Positions 42,533-51,382 of a stretch of DNA of 64,000 bases are shown piece after piece. The first letter of the stretch is position 1, and every line of letters begins with the position of its first letter. Location of the stretch: assembly GCF_039523235.1 (NCBI RefSeq), contig NZ_BAAAEX010000010.1; one strand, 5' to 3'. The notes beneath the pieces are model-generated. The model was not told where the DNA came from. It made no database searches and saw only the letters and a program-made list of their open reading frames with translations. A program made the position numbers and the translations under genes. This DNA comes from Castellaniella ginsengisoli (GTDB lineage Bacteria > Pseudomonadota > Gammaproteobacteria > Burkholderiales > Burkholderiaceae_B).

Positions 42533-43211
42533 TCCGCGTATCCACGTACAGGTCGCGGCCGCTGCGCTGACGGCAGAAAGGCGTGCCGGGATGGTACAGC
42601 CAGACCGTGCGCATGCCGGCCTGGCGGGCGGATTTCAGGTTGCGTTCGGTATCCTCGACCAGGATGATCCTGCGGGCGGGCACGCCCAGCCGGGCAGCCA
42701 CCATGCGCATCAGGCCCGGCGACGGCTTGGGCCGCGCCAGCCCCATGGGCATCATGTGGTCGATGGCCCAGAGGCCGTCGAATTCCTGCAGGATGCCCAG
42801 GGCGTCCAGTACGCGGCGGGCGTAGTGCGCCGGTGCGTTGGTCAGCACGATGCGCCGGCCCGGCAAGCCGCGCAGGCGGGCGGCCAGGCCGGTTTCCGCG
42901 TGCACCAGCGGGGCGACGTCGAAATCATGGCAGCGGGCCAGGAACTGGCGCAGGTTGACCCCGTGGTGGCGCGCCAGGCCGATGGCCGTGGCGCCGTAGC
43001 GTTGCCAGTAGCGCAGGCGCAGCGCGTTGGCCTGATCCGCGGGCAGATCCAGCGCCCGGGCCACGGCGTCGCCCATGCGCCGGTCGATGGCATTGAAAAT
43101 GCCGCGCGAGGCGTCATGCAGGGTGTTGTCCAGGTCGAACAGCCAGACCGGGTCGTCGGGATGGATATCCCGCCGGCGGCGCAGGGGGCTGGGCGCGCGC
43201 AGCGGGTTCAT
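42462..43211 (-). CDS. HAD-family pyrimidine 5'-nucleotidase-like phosphatase
   Basis: 249 residues, HAD subfamily IA, with motif I WLFDLDNTLHDAS, motif II IVLTNAPAHY, motif III lysine in RPKPSPG and motif IV VEDTERNL. This matches the SDT1/PPP1R-like pyrimidine 5'-nucleotidase group. A 25-residue basic N-terminus precedes motif I. The 3' end overlaps moeB head-on by 71 bases. It lies just downstream of argB on the same strand. Confidence 0.88.
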   Translation of the reverse strand: MNPLRAPSPLRRRRDIHPDDPVWLFDLDNTLHDASRGIFNAIDRRMGDAVARALDLPADQANALRLRYWQRYGATAIGLARHHGVNLRQFLARCHDFDVAPLVHAETGLAARLRGLPGRRIVLTNAPAHYARRVLDALGILQEFDGLWAIDHMMPMGLARPKPSPGLMRMVAARLGVPARRIILVEDTERNLKSARQAGMRTVWLYHPGTPFCRQRSGRDLYVDTRINRLGTLLLQARAGRIPGSRDRA

Positions 43212-43257
43212 GAGGCCTTCTGGGCGCGCGGGAGGCGGCCCGGCGCGCTCGACGCCA

Positions 43258-44163
43258 TCAGTGCGAACTGATCATGGTGCCCACGCCGCGATCCGTGAGG
43301 ATCTCGAGCAGCAGGCAGTGCGGCACGCGGCCGTCGATGATGTGCACGGAATTCACGCCGTAGCGGGCGGCGTCCAGCGCCGAGGAGATTTTCGGCAGCA
43401 TGCCGCCCGACAGGGTGCCATCCTGGAACAGCGCGTCGATGGTCTGGGCCGACAGGCTGCGCAGCAGCTTGCCGCTCTTGTCCAGCACCCCGGGGGTGTT
43501 GGTCAGCATGACGAGCTTCTCGGCGCCCAGGACCTCGGCCATCTTGCCGGCGACCACGTCGGCGTTGATGTTGTAGGCCTGGCCGTCCTCGCCGTAGCCG
43601 ATGGACGAGATGATGGGAATGAACTGGTCGTCCTGCAGCGCCTTGACCACGGCCGGCTCGATGCGCTCGATGTCGCCCACGAAGCCGATGTCCAGCGTGG
43701 CGCCGGGATGCTCGGGGTCGGGCATGAGCTTCTTGCGGGCCTGGATCATGCAGCCGTCCTTGCCGGTCAGGCCCACGGCCTTGCCGCCGGCTTCGTTGAC
43801 CATCATGACGATGTCCTGCTGGACCTGGCCGCCCAGCACCCATTCGACGACTTCCATGGTTTCGGCGTCGGTGACGCGCATGCCCTGGATGAAGGTGCCT
43901 TCCTTGCCGATGCGCTTGAGCGCGCTGTTGATCTGCGGGCCGCCGCCATGCACCACCACCGGGTTCAGGCCGACGAGCTTGAGCAGCACGACGTCGTGGG
44001 CGAAGCTGCGTTGCAGGTGTTCGTCCGTCATGGCATTGCCGCCATACTTGATGACGACGGTCTTGCCGTGAAAGCGGCGGATGTAAGGCAGCGCCTCGGA
44101 GAGGACTTCGGCCTTGAGGGCGGCCGGTGTCTGGGAGGCGGTGTCCTGGGCGGTGTTCGTCAT
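43258..44163 (-). CDS. argB: Acetylglutamate kinase
   Basis: Second step of arginine biosynthesis: phosphorylates N-acetylglutamate. 301 residues with VIKYGGNAM, VHGGGPQINSAL and the C-terminal NADVVAGKMAEVL and GGMLPKI motifs. The start lies one base after the TlpA-family gene's stop, so it is at the end of an envelope-type operon (diaA-dolP-tlpA-argB), an unusual companion for an arginine gene. No arginine-operator box was seen. Confidence 0.95.
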   Translation of the reverse strand: MTNTAQDTASQTPAALKAEVLSEALPYIRRFHGKTVVIKYGGNAMTDEHLQRSFAHDVVLLKLVGLNPVVVHGGGPQINSALKRIGKEGTFIQGMRVTDAETMEVVEWVLGGQVQQDIVMMVNEAGGKAVGLTGKDGCMIQARKKLMPDPEHPGATLDIGFVGDIERIEPAVVKALQDDQFIPIISSIGYGEDGQAYNINADVVAGKMAEVLGAEKLVMLTNTPGVLDKSGKLLRSLSAQTIDALFQDGTLSGGMLPKISSALDAARYGVNSVHIIDGRVPHCLLLEILTDRGVGTMISSH

Positions 44164-44164
44164 G

Positions 44165-44659
44165 TCAAGAAGCCAGAGCCTGTTCGACCGTGGCCATGAA
44201 GGCCTGTTCGTCGTAGTTGCCGAGATAGCGCTTGATGATGTGGCCTTGCTTGTCGATCAGGAAGGCCGTGGGGGTCAGGCGCACGTCGCCGAAGGCCTGG
44301 GCGATCTTGCCCTGGGCGTCGATCACCACCGGAAAGGGCAGTTGGCGCGTTTCGGTGAAATTCTTGACGTAGCTGGGCGGATCGTATTGCATGGCCACGC
44401 CGATGGTGTCGAAACCCCGGGATTTGAGTTCCTCGTAGTGGCGGATGGTGTCGGGCATCTGCGCCACGCAAGTGGTGCAACTGGTGGCCCAGAACTTGAC
44501 CAGCACGACCTTGCCGCGCAGTTCCTGCATGGTGACGGTGCGGCCGTTCAGGTCGGTGAAGGCGACGTCCGGCGCCGCCTGGGCGGCGCTCTGGAACTGC
44601 CAGAGGGCGGCGGCGCCGATCGCCACGACGGCCGCCAGGCCGATGAGTATTTTCTTCAT
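44165..44659 (-). CDS. TlpA/ResA-family thioredoxin-like protein
   Basis: 164-residue periplasmic disulfide reductase candidate. An N-terminal signal-anchor (MKKILIGLAAVVAIGAAALWQF) is followed by the TlpA fold with LRGKVVLVKFWATSCTTC. The redox pair is CTTC, with Ser-Cys rather than Trp-Cys ahead of it. Such proteins serve cytochrome c maturation or thiol repair. The start overlaps the BON gene's stop by four bases. Confidence 0.9.
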   Translation of the reverse strand: MKKILIGLAAVVAIGAAALWQFQSAAQAAPDVAFTDLNGRTVTMQELRGKVVLVKFWATSCTTCVAQMPDTIRHYEELKSRGFDTIGVAMQYDPPSYVKNFTETRQLPFPVVIDAQGKIAQAFGDVRLTPTAFLIDKQGHIIKRYLGNYDEQAFMATVEQALAS

Positions 44660-45369
44660 TGCACGGGCATGGTCTGGGCGCCGCCGTCAGGGTCCGCGGA
44701 TGACGGGGCAGTGGCGCCGGATGAACTGGAATCGCTGACGGGGGCTGCGGCCCCTTGCTGGCCAGGCTCGGTCAGCAGGGTTTCGCGCGCCACGATCATG
44801 AACAATTTTACGACTTTGTTGACCCCGGAGATACCGGCGACGACGGTTGCGGCGCGCTGGCCTTCTTCCTGGGTGACCTTGCCCATCAGGTAGACGATGC
44901 CGCGCTCCGTGGTGACCTTGATGGTGCGGAAAGGCACGTTCTCGGTGGCGACCAGTTGGCTCTTGACCTTGGAGGTCAGCCAGGTGTCGTTGGTGCGCAC
45001 ACTGAGCGGCGTGATGTCGCCGACGCGGATATGGTTGTCCACCGTGCGGACCTTGGTGATGCCCCGGGCGATGGTCTCGGCCTGTTGCCGGTCGGCCTCG
45101 GTGGGCACGTCGCCCACCAGCAGCAGCCGGCCCGCGTAGGACATGCCCAGGACGCGGGCCTTGTCGCCGAACGCCTTGTTCATTTCACTGGCGACGCGCA
45201 GTTCGATCGTTTGGTCGTCGACCTGTTCGCCGGCGGTGCGCCGGTCCGTGGCCACGGTTGCGGACGTGGCGGCCACGCCGCCCACGACGAACAGGCCGCA
45301 GGCCGACAGGGTGGACAGGCAGGCCAGGCCGATCAGGAGGCGGGCGAGGGTGCGGGCGTGAACGGGCAT
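44656..45369 (-). CDS. dolP: BON-domain lipoprotein, DolP-like
   Basis: 237-residue outer-membrane lipoprotein. The lipobox LSAC gives C24 as the modified residue. Two BON domains (about 60-125 and 135-205) follow, with GMSYAGRLLLVGDVPTEADR and TERGIVYLMGKVTQEEG. The C-terminal 30 residues are Ser/Ala-rich. E. coli DolP maintains outer-membrane integrity and sits next to diaA and yraN, as here. Its start overlaps the end of diaA by one base. Confidence 0.9.
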   Translation of the reverse strand: MPVHARTLARLLIGLACLSTLSACGLFVVGGVAATSATVATDRRTAGEQVDDQTIELRVASEMNKAFGDKARVLGMSYAGRLLLVGDVPTEADRQQAETIARGITKVRTVDNHIRVGDITPLSVRTNDTWLTSKVKSQLVATENVPFRTIKVTTERGIVYLMGKVTQEEGQRAATVVAGISGVNKVVKLFMIVARETLLTEPGQQGAAAPVSDSSSSGATAPSSADPDGGAQTMPVQ

Positions 45370-45962
45370 CAGAGAGGGTCTCCCAGGAGCAGGGCGTCAA
45401 TGCCGTCGCACAGCGCATGCAGCAGCAGGATGTGGACTTCCTGGATGCGCATGGTGCGGTCGTGCGGGACGCAGAGATGGATATCGGTCTCGTAGAGCAG
45501 GGTATTGAGCTGGCCGCCGCCCTTGCCGGTCAGGGCGATGATCTGCATGTCGCGTTCATGGGCGGCTTCGATGGCGCGCAGGACGTTGGGCGAGTTGCCG
45601 CTGGTGGTGATGGCAACCAGGATGTCGCCGGGCTGGCCCAGGGCGGCCACCTGGCGCTCGAACACGGCGTTGAAGCCATAATCGTTGCCGACGGCGGTCA
45701 TGATCGAGGTGTCGGTGTTCAGGGCGATCCCGGCCAGCGGCAGGCGGTCGCGCTCGAAACGGCCCACCAGCTCGGCCACGAAATGCTGGGCATCGGCGGC
45801 CGAGCCGCCATTGCCGCAGGCCAGGATGCGGGCGTTGTTTGTCAGGGCGCCGAACAGCAGGTCGACGGCAGCCGCCAGGGCGGGAGCCAGTTCGCGGGCG
45901 CTGGCGCGGAACGTATCGACGGCGTCGTCGAAATGCGACGTCATGCGGGAGGTCATGTCCAT
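45369..45962 (-). CDS. diaA: SIS-domain protein DiaA / phosphoheptose isomerase-like
   Basis: 197-residue sugar-isomerase-fold protein with ILACGNGGSAADAQHFVAELVGRF and ITTSGNSPNV. Sequence alone cannot separate GmhA (heptose synthesis) from DiaA (DnaA-binding replication initiator). The neighbours yraN and dolP match the E. coli diaA locus, so I favour DiaA. A GmhA role remains possible because no other gmhA is in view. Confidence 0.85.
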   Translation of the reverse strand: MDMTSRMTSHFDDAVDTFRASARELAPALAAAVDLLFGALTNNARILACGNGGSAADAQHFVAELVGRFERDRLPLAGIALNTDTSIMTAVGNDYGFNAVFERQVAALGQPGDILVAITTSGNSPNVLRAIEAAHERDMQIIALTGKGGGQLNTLLYETDIHLCVPHDRTMRIQEVHILLLHALCDGIDALLLGDPL

Positions 45963-46105
45963 GCCGCCGATTATCGCATGAGCGCGCGCCGCTGTTACAC
46001 GTGAACGTAACAGTTTCCGGGATGAGCCCGGACGCCCGGCAGCCCCTGCGGACTGCCGGGTGTCTGGCGAATCCGCACCGCGTGCGGGCGGTGGGGCGGG
46101 TGAGG

Positions 46106-46591
46106 TCAGGGGCGGAAGGCGTCGCGGATCCAGCGGGGGCCGTCCGCATCGAAAGCCACCACATCGAAGCGGCAGGCCGGGGCGGCGCCGCCGAAGTGCA
46201 GCCGGGTCAGCCGAGGCAGAAAATGACGCGCCGCGCGGACGATCCGGGCTTGCTTGGTGCGGTTTACACTGGCGGCGGCGCCGCCGAAGGCCGGGTTGCG
46301 GCGCTCCCGTACCTCGATGAACAGCAGCAGGGCGTCTTCGCGGGCCACGAGGTCGATTTCACCGGCGCGGCAGTTCAGGTTGGCCGCCAGGATGCGGATG
46401 CCGCAAGTCTCCAGATGGCGCGCCGCGCGCGCTTCGGCCGCATGGCCCTGGCGCTGTGTCGGAGAACCGCCCGGCGCTTCGCTGGCCGGCCGGGTCTGGC
46501 CGGCGCCCGCGGCGCGCCGCAGGCGCCGGCGTCGGCGCGTCACCGCCCGGCGCTGGGCCTGCCGGGCGGTTTCATAGGGGTCGGCGGACAT
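46106..46591 (-). CDS. yraN: YraN (UPF0102) family predicted nuclease-fold protein
   Basis: 161 residues. The conserved core starts at GHAAEARAARHLE (about residue 49) and has LNCRAGEIDLVARE and LLFIEVRERRNPAFGG, the restriction-endonuclease-like fold. YraN proteins are usually about 120-130 residues. Here an extra N-terminal segment of about 45 residues contains RRAVTRRRRRLRR, a strongly basic patch that might bind nucleic acid. The ATG 46591 is divergent from rsmI with a 36-base gap. Function is unknown. Confidence 0.88.
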   Translation of the reverse strand: MSADPYETARQAQRRAVTRRRRRLRRAAGAGQTRPASEAPGGSPTQRQGHAAEARAARHLETCGIRILAANLNCRAGEIDLVAREDALLLFIEVRERRNPAFGGAAASVNRTKQARIVRAARHFLPRLTRLHFGGAAPACRFDVVAFDADGPRWIRDAFRP

Positions 46592-46627
46592 GGCGGGGCA
46601 TCCAATCCACAAGAGGAAGAATCGAGT

Positions 46628-47566
46628 ATGACGGACAGTGCAGACTGGGAAAAGGCCGGGCCGACGTGGAAACGTCACGCCGCGCTGGCGGCGGGGCAAT
46701 CCTGGCCGGCGGGCTGCTTGTATGTGGTCGCCACGCCGATCGGCAATCTGGAGGATCTGAGCCTGCGCGCCTGGGAGGCGCTGCGCCGCTGCGATGCGAT
46801 TGCGGCCGAGGACACGCGCACCACCCGGACGCTGCTGGACGCCTGGGGCCTCGCGACGCCGCTGCTGGCGGCGCATCGCCACAATGAACGCGACGCCGCC
46901 CAAGCGGTGATCGGCCGATTGGCCCGGGGCGAACGCATTGCCCTGGTGTCCGATGCCGGCGCGCCCGCCGTCAGTGATCCGGGCGCGCGGGTGGTGCGCG
47001 AAGTCCGGGCGGCCGGCTACCGGGTCGTGCCTTTGCCGGGGCCCAGCGCCGTCATCGCCGCGCTCATGGCGAGCGGCGCCACCAGCGACGAGGCGCCTGG
47101 GTTTGCCTTTGCCGGTTTCATGCCGCCCAAGGCTCAGGCGCGCCGCAGGTGGCTGGACCGGTGGCTCGCCTGGCCGGTGCCGGTGGTGATGTTCGAGGCG
47201 CCGCACCGGCTGCGGGCAGCGCTGCAGGAACTCGCGGCGGCGGCCGGGCCGGCGCGGCGGGTGACGATTGCGCGCGAACTGAGCAAACGTTTCGAGGAGA
47301 TCCATACCTTGCCGGCGGGCGAGGCCCTGGCCTGGCTGGATGAGGACGCCCATCGGGAACAGGGTGAATTCGTGCTGGTGGTGCATGCCGGCGAGCGGGA
47401 GGCCGAGCCGGACGAGGCGTTGACGCCCGAGCAGCGCCGGCTGATGGAATCCTTGCTGGAAGACCTCTCTGTGCGCGATGCCGCGCGGATCGGCGCACGG
47501 GCCACGGGCTTGGCGCGCGATCGGCTTTACGCCTGGGCTTTGGCCCGGGAGCGGGCGGACCGCTGA
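46628..47566 (+). CDS. rsmI: 16S rRNA (cytidine(1402)-2'-O)-methyltransferase
   Basis: 312-residue tetrapyrrole-methylase-fold enzyme that methylates C1402 in the ribosomal P site. The core has CLYVVATPIGNLEDLS, AEDTRTTRTLL and VSDAGAPAVSDPGARV. ATG 46628 is chosen from a much longer open frame because the conserved protein begins there. In E. coli rsmI, lpoA, yraN, diaA and dolP form one locus; lpoA is absent here. Confidence 0.94.
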   Translation: MTDSADWEKAGPTWKRHAALAAGQSWPAGCLYVVATPIGNLEDLSLRAWEALRRCDAIAAEDTRTTRTLLDAWGLATPLLAAHRHNERDAAQAVIGRLARGERIALVSDAGAPAVSDPGARVVREVRAAGYRVVPLPGPSAVIAALMASGATSDEAPGFAFAGFMPPKAQARRRWLDRWLAWPVPVVMFEAPHRLRAALQELAAAAGPARRVTIARELSKRFEEIHTLPAGEALAWLDEDAHREQGEFVLVVHAGEREAEPDEALTPEQRRLMESLLEDLSVRDAARIGARATGLARDRLYAWALARERADR

Positions 47567-47600
47567 TCGGGCCTTGCCGGGCGCCTGTCGCGGAGGCGGG

Positions 47601-48554
47601 TCAGAGCCCCTGGTCCAGGGCGATCACCGGGTTCAGATCGACGGATTCCGCCAGTTGCGAGGCGGCCCGGGCGGCTTCGTCGCGCGACAGATAGGGCCCC
47701 ATGCGGACTTTGTAGAGCGGCGGCTGGTGGGTCACGGTTGCGGTGCCGGCCAGCCCGGAGGCCTCGATGTTGACGCGGCTGGCCAGCGCCTGCGCGTTTT
47801 GTGCCGACGAGAACGCACCGAATTGCAGGTAGATGCCGCCCGCTTGCGGCGCAGCGGAGATGGGCGCCATCGGTGCCAGCGGCTCCAGGGGTTCGGCCGT
47901 CAGAAGGGCCGGCTGGGTGGGGGCCGGCTCGGGCGGCGGGGCCGCCGATGCCGTCAGCGGAGCGCCCGGATAGCGTCCGGCGCGGATGTCGGCATTGGTG
48001 ATGGCCTGGACGACCACGCGGCCGCTGCCGGGGCCGATCAGGCCCAGCTTGGCGGCGGCCACATAGGAAAGATCGATGATGCGCCCCGGGTGGAAGGGGC
48101 CTCGGTCGTTGATGCGCACGACCACCGAGCGGTTGGTGCCGACCCGGGTGACCCGGGCGTAGCTGGGAATCGGCAGGGTCGGATGCGCTGCCGTCATGGC
48201 GTACATGTCGTAGGTTTCGCCGTTGGCGGTTTTCTCGCCGTGGAATTTCCGGCCATACCACGAGGCGATGCCTTCTTGGCGGTAGGGCTGGTTTTCGGCG
48301 ATCGGCACGTAGCGCACGCCGAACACTTCATAGGCGCGGAAATTGGCCGGAGCATGCCGTTCGAGGCGCGGCACGGCATCGGGGATGGAGGCGATGTCGG
48401 CCGGGATGTCGCGGCCGGGGCCGTCGTCCTTGTAGTAGCCGCCCGAGCGCGAAGCGCAGCCCGCCAGGACGACCAGCGCGGCGCCCAGCAGGCCCAGCGC
48501 CAGCCGCTGCGCCAGGCGGGTGCGGGTCACGATGCGAGGGTTCGGGGCATTCAT
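47601..48554 (-). CDS. rlpA: Septal-ring lytic transglycosylase RlpA
   Basis: 317-residue outer-membrane lipoprotein that cuts denuded glycan strands at the septum. The lipobox LAGC gives C33. A double-psi beta-barrel domain (about 95-185) has EGIASWYGRKFHGEKTANGE and the catalytic VVRINDRGPF. A C-terminal SPOR domain (about 240-317) binds peptidoglycan. The ATG 48554 overlaps the rapZ stop by three bases. It lies in the same strand series as rapZ-hprK-ptsN. Confidence 0.93.
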   Translation of the reverse strand: MNAPNPRIVTRTRLAQRLALGLLGAALVVLAGCASRSGGYYKDDGPGRDIPADIASIPDAVPRLERHAPANFRAYEVFGVRYVPIAENQPYRQEGIASWYGRKFHGEKTANGETYDMYAMTAAHPTLPIPSYARVTRVGTNRSVVVRINDRGPFHPGRIIDLSYVAAAKLGLIGPGSGRVVVQAITNADIRAGRYPGAPLTASAAPPPEPAPTQPALLTAEPLEPLAPMAPISAAPQAGGIYLQFGAFSSAQNAQALASRVNIEASGLAGTATVTHQPPLYKVRMGPYLSRDEAARAASQLAESVDLNPVIALDQGL

Positions 48555-49426
48555 GGCCGGGTCTCCTGCAGCATGGGGTTGCGATGGCGGACCAGCAGGG
48601 GGGAGTGGTCGGCGAAGCGCCGGGCGAGCTGTTCGGTGACGTAGACGGAGCGGTGCTGGCCGCCGGTGCAGCCGATGGCCACGGTCAGATAGTTGCGTGT
48701 GTCTTGCATGTACAGGGGCAGCCACTTGCGGATGAAGGCGGCGATGTCCTCGATCATGGCTTCGACGCTGCCGAACTGTGCCAGCCAGGCGGCGACCGGG
48801 GCGTCCCGTCCCGTCAGGGGGCGCAGTTGCGCGTCGTAGTGGGGATTGGGCAGGCAGCGCACGTCGAAGACCAGGTCGGCATCGTGAGGCACGCCGCGCT
48901 TGTAGGCGAAGGATTCGAAGGTCAGGATCACCGAGGCGCGGTCCGTCTGGACCAGGTCGCGCATCCAGGCGCGCAATTGGCCGGGCGTCAGGTCGGACGT
49001 ATCGATGACGTGTTCCTGATTGCGCAAGGGAGCCAGCAGTTCCCGTTCGCGGGTGATGCAGTCCTGCAGCGAAGGATCCAGGCCCTGGTGCCGCAGGCGG
49101 TCCGTCAGGGGATGGCGGCGCCGGGATTCGGAATAGCGCTGCATCAGGGTGTTGTCGTCGGCGTCCAGGAAGATCACGTGCAGCGCCGTGCCCATGGCGC
49201 GCAGGCTGGTCAGGATGCCGGGCAGGTCGTCCAGGTCGCCCGGCGTGCGCACGTCGATGGCGACCGCGATCCGCTCCAGCCCGCTGTCGCGGGTGCTGGC
49301 GATGAATTCATGCAGGAAACGCACGGGCAGGTTGTCGATGCAGGTGTAGCCGGTGTCTTCCAGCATGCGCAGGGCCACCGACTTGCCGGAGCCCGAGATG
49401 CCGGTGATCAGGACGATGTTCAGCAT
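48551..49426 (-). CDS. rapZ: RNase adapter protein RapZ
   Basis: 291-residue nucleotide-binding adapter. Walker A is GISGSGKS near the N-terminus and the C-terminal core has IGCTGGQHRSVYVTE. In E. coli RapZ guides RNase E to the GlmZ small RNA to control GlmS and cell-wall precursor supply. Here it follows hprK by 28 bases. The frame extends upstream, but ATG 49426 (MLNIVLITG) is the conserved start. Confidence 0.94.
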   Translation of the reverse strand: MLNIVLITGISGSGKSVALRMLEDTGYTCIDNLPVRFLHEFIASTRDSGLERIAVAIDVRTPGDLDDLPGILTSLRAMGTALHVIFLDADDNTLMQRYSESRRRHPLTDRLRHQGLDPSLQDCITRERELLAPLRNQEHVIDTSDLTPGQLRAWMRDLVQTDRASVILTFESFAYKRGVPHDADLVFDVRCLPNPHYDAQLRPLTGRDAPVAAWLAQFGSVEAMIEDIAAFIRKWLPLYMQDTRNYLTVAIGCTGGQHRSVYVTEQLARRFADHSPLLVRHRNPMLQETRP

Positions 49427-49454
49427 GGCGTGCGCCGCGCCGCCGGGCGTCGGT

Positions 49455-50393
49455 TCATGGGCGGGCCTCCCGCGAGCTCTCCATGATGGCCAGGGCCTGG
49501 CGCTCGATGAATTCGCCCATGGTGTCGATGCCGCGCAGATTGAGGATGGTGTTGCGCACGGCGGCCTCGACCAGCACGGCAAGGTTGCGGCCGGCCGCCA
49601 CTTGAAGCATCACCCGGCGGATCGGGATGCCGAGGATGTCCTGGTATTCGTCCTGCGTCGGCAGGCGTTCGAAGGTGTCCGGCGTCATGCGGACGAGATG
49701 CACGATGAGCTTGATCTTCATTTTCCGGCGGACCGAGGTCTCGCCGAAGATCGTGCGGATGTCCAGCAGCCCCAGGCCGCGGACTTCGAGCAGATTCTGC
49801 AACAGGGGCGGACACTGGCCCTCGACGAAGTTCGGCGCGGTGCGGGACAGCTCGACGGCGTCGTCGGCCACGAGCCCGTGGCCGCGGGAGATGAGTTCCA
49901 GCGCCAGTTCGCTCTTGCCCAGGCCCGACTCGCCGGTGATCAGTACGCCCAGGCCCAGGACGTCCATGAAGACGCCGTGCACCGTGGTCTTGGGCGCCAT
50001 GCGCTTGCCCAGGTAGATGCGCAGCAAGTCGATCAACAGGGCGGCGTCGGTGGGCGTCGCCAGCAGGGGGATGCCGGTTTTCTGGCAGTAGTCCCGGAGA
50101 TCGTCCGGCGCCCGGGTGTCGGCCGCCAGAAAGATGGCCGGCACGCCGCCGGCCACCAGTTCGTCCAGGTGGTGCTGCCTGCGGCGCGGATCGAGCCGCA
50201 GGTAGTAGGACATTTCCTCGGCGCCGAATACCTGGATGCGCCCCGGGTGGATCAGGTTCAGGTGGCCGACCAGGTCGGCTGCGGCGCCGCCGGTGTCGGA
50301 AATCAGGCGTTGCTCGGCGCCGTCCCGCCCGGCAATCCAGGAGAAGGGGATCTTCTCGGTGTTGTCACGAATCAGCTCTTGGATGGTCAGCAT
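49455..50393 (-). CDS. hprK: HPr kinase/phosphorylase
   Basis: 312-residue enzyme that phosphorylates and dephosphorylates HPr on serine. Catalytic H139 and Walker A GESGLGKS (154-161) are present, with the C-terminal signature IPIRRVMLQVAAGRNLA. It belongs to the regulatory PTS of proteobacteria. It overlaps the 3' end of ptsN by 29 bases. HPr and enzyme I genes are not in the window. Confidence 0.94.
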   Translation of the reverse strand: MLTIQELIRDNTEKIPFSWIAGRDGAEQRLISDTGGAAADLVGHLNLIHPGRIQVFGAEEMSYYLRLDPRRRQHHLDELVAGGVPAIFLAADTRAPDDLRDYCQKTGIPLLATPTDAALLIDLLRIYLGKRMAPKTTVHGVFMDVLGLGVLITGESGLGKSELALELISRGHGLVADDAVELSRTAPNFVEGQCPPLLQNLLEVRGLGLLDIRTIFGETSVRRKMKIKLIVHLVRMTPDTFERLPTQDEYQDILGIPIRRVMLQVAAGRNLAVLVEAAVRNTILNLRGIDTMGEFIERQALAIMESSREARP

Positions 50394-50862
50394 GTTCAGA
50401 GGCCGGGGCGCTCGCGCCAGTCAGGATGAGGTGATGGACTTCCTGGGGGTCCGTGGACTGCGCCAGGGCCTGGCGGATGCCGGCGTCGGACATCAGGCGG
50501 GCGATGCCAGCCAGCAGATCCAGGTGGGTCTGGGTGGCGGTTTCCGGGATCAGCAGGAAGAACAGCAGTCGGGCGGTGCGCCCGTCGTTGGCGTCGAAGC
50601 GGACCGGGTCGGCCAGCCGGATGAAGGCGGCGTGCGGTTCGCGCAGATCTTTCAGCCGTCCGTGCGGAATGGCGACCTCGTGGCCCAGCGCCGTCGATCC
50701 CAGCCGTTCGCGGGCCAGCAGGCTGTGGAAGACCGCCGTGCGGGCGACGCCTTGGTGGTTTTCGAACAGCAGGCCGGCGTGCTCGAAGGCGCGCTTCTTG
50801 CTGGTGGCTGCCAGATCCAGAACGATGTTCTCCGGCGGCAGGATGCGAGGTGTGAGATTCAT
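50365..50862 (-). CDS. ptsN: PTS nitrogen-regulatory EIIA component
   Basis: 165-residue EIIA-Ntr with phospho-acceptor H67 in EVAIPHGRL and the LRLFFLL-type core LLFFLLIPETATQTHLDLLA. ATG 50862 (MNLTPRIL) is preferred; an in-frame ATG at 50871 adds three residues. ptsN is named for linkage to rpoN, but rpoN is not at this locus. The gene follows hpf by 104 bases and overlaps hprK. Confidence 0.92.
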   Translation of the reverse strand: MNLTPRILPPENIVLDLAATSKKRAFEHAGLLFENHQGVARTAVFHSLLARERLGSTALGHEVAIPHGRLKDLREPHAAFIRLADPVRFDANDGRTARLLFFLLIPETATQTHLDLLAGIARLMSDAGIRQALAQSTDPQEVHHLILTGASAPASEHADHPRADS

Positions 50863-50966
50863 GGCGTCCATTATAGGGAAATGGGCCGTCAACAATATGG
50901 CCCCGGACGGGCGTCTCGAGGCCATGTGTCGTGCCGGGCCGACGGAATCGGCCCTCGGGGATCCCT

Positions 50967-51290
50967 TCAGGCGGTCATTTCCTGACGTTTTGGGGGTTCG
51001 TGGGCGTAACTCTGAGCCTTGGTCTTGTACTTGATGACCTGGCGGTCGGCTTTGTCGACCAGCAGATCGATGGCCGCGTACAGGTTTTCATCCGAGGCTT
51101 CGCAGTGCAGGTCTTTGCCACGCAGGCGCATGGTAATTTCGGCGGTGTGCTTCAGAGGTTCGATGGAAAGCATGACCTGGGTGTCGATGACCTGATCGAA
51201 GTGCCGCAGGACGCGCGCCGTCTTGGTGTGGACGTATTCGCGGATGGCCGGGGTGATTTCCAGATTGCGACCGGTGATTGTCAGGCTCAT
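50967..51290 (-). CDS. hpf: Ribosome hibernation promoting factor (short HPF)
   Basis: 107-residue protein that inactivates ribosomes in stationary phase. It starts MSLTITGRNLEITPAIREYV and includes EITMRLRGKDLHCEASDENLYAAIDLL, the conserved fold. Being short, it lacks the C-terminal dimerisation domain of long HPF, so it probably works with RMF-like partners. AAGGAG lies about nine bases upstream of the ATG. A sigma-70-type promoter is visible at 51383-51410. Confidence 0.93.
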   Translation of the reverse strand: MSLTITGRNLEITPAIREYVHTKTARVLRHFDQVIDTQVMLSIEPLKHTAEITMRLRGKDLHCEASDENLYAAIDLLVDKADRQVIKYKTKAQSYAHEPPKRQEMTA

Positions 51291-51382
51291 ATGCAGACTC
51301 CTTGCGGAAAGACGGGGAGGGTTCCGGGAGGAACCGGGTACGGATGGGGCTGGCCTCCTTTTGACGGTTTGATGACAAGCCC

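Noticed and set aside
45369..45962. Calling the SIS protein GmhA (heptose synthesis) outright
   Set aside because: The neighbours yraN and dolP match the diaA locus, so GmhA is kept only as an alternative.
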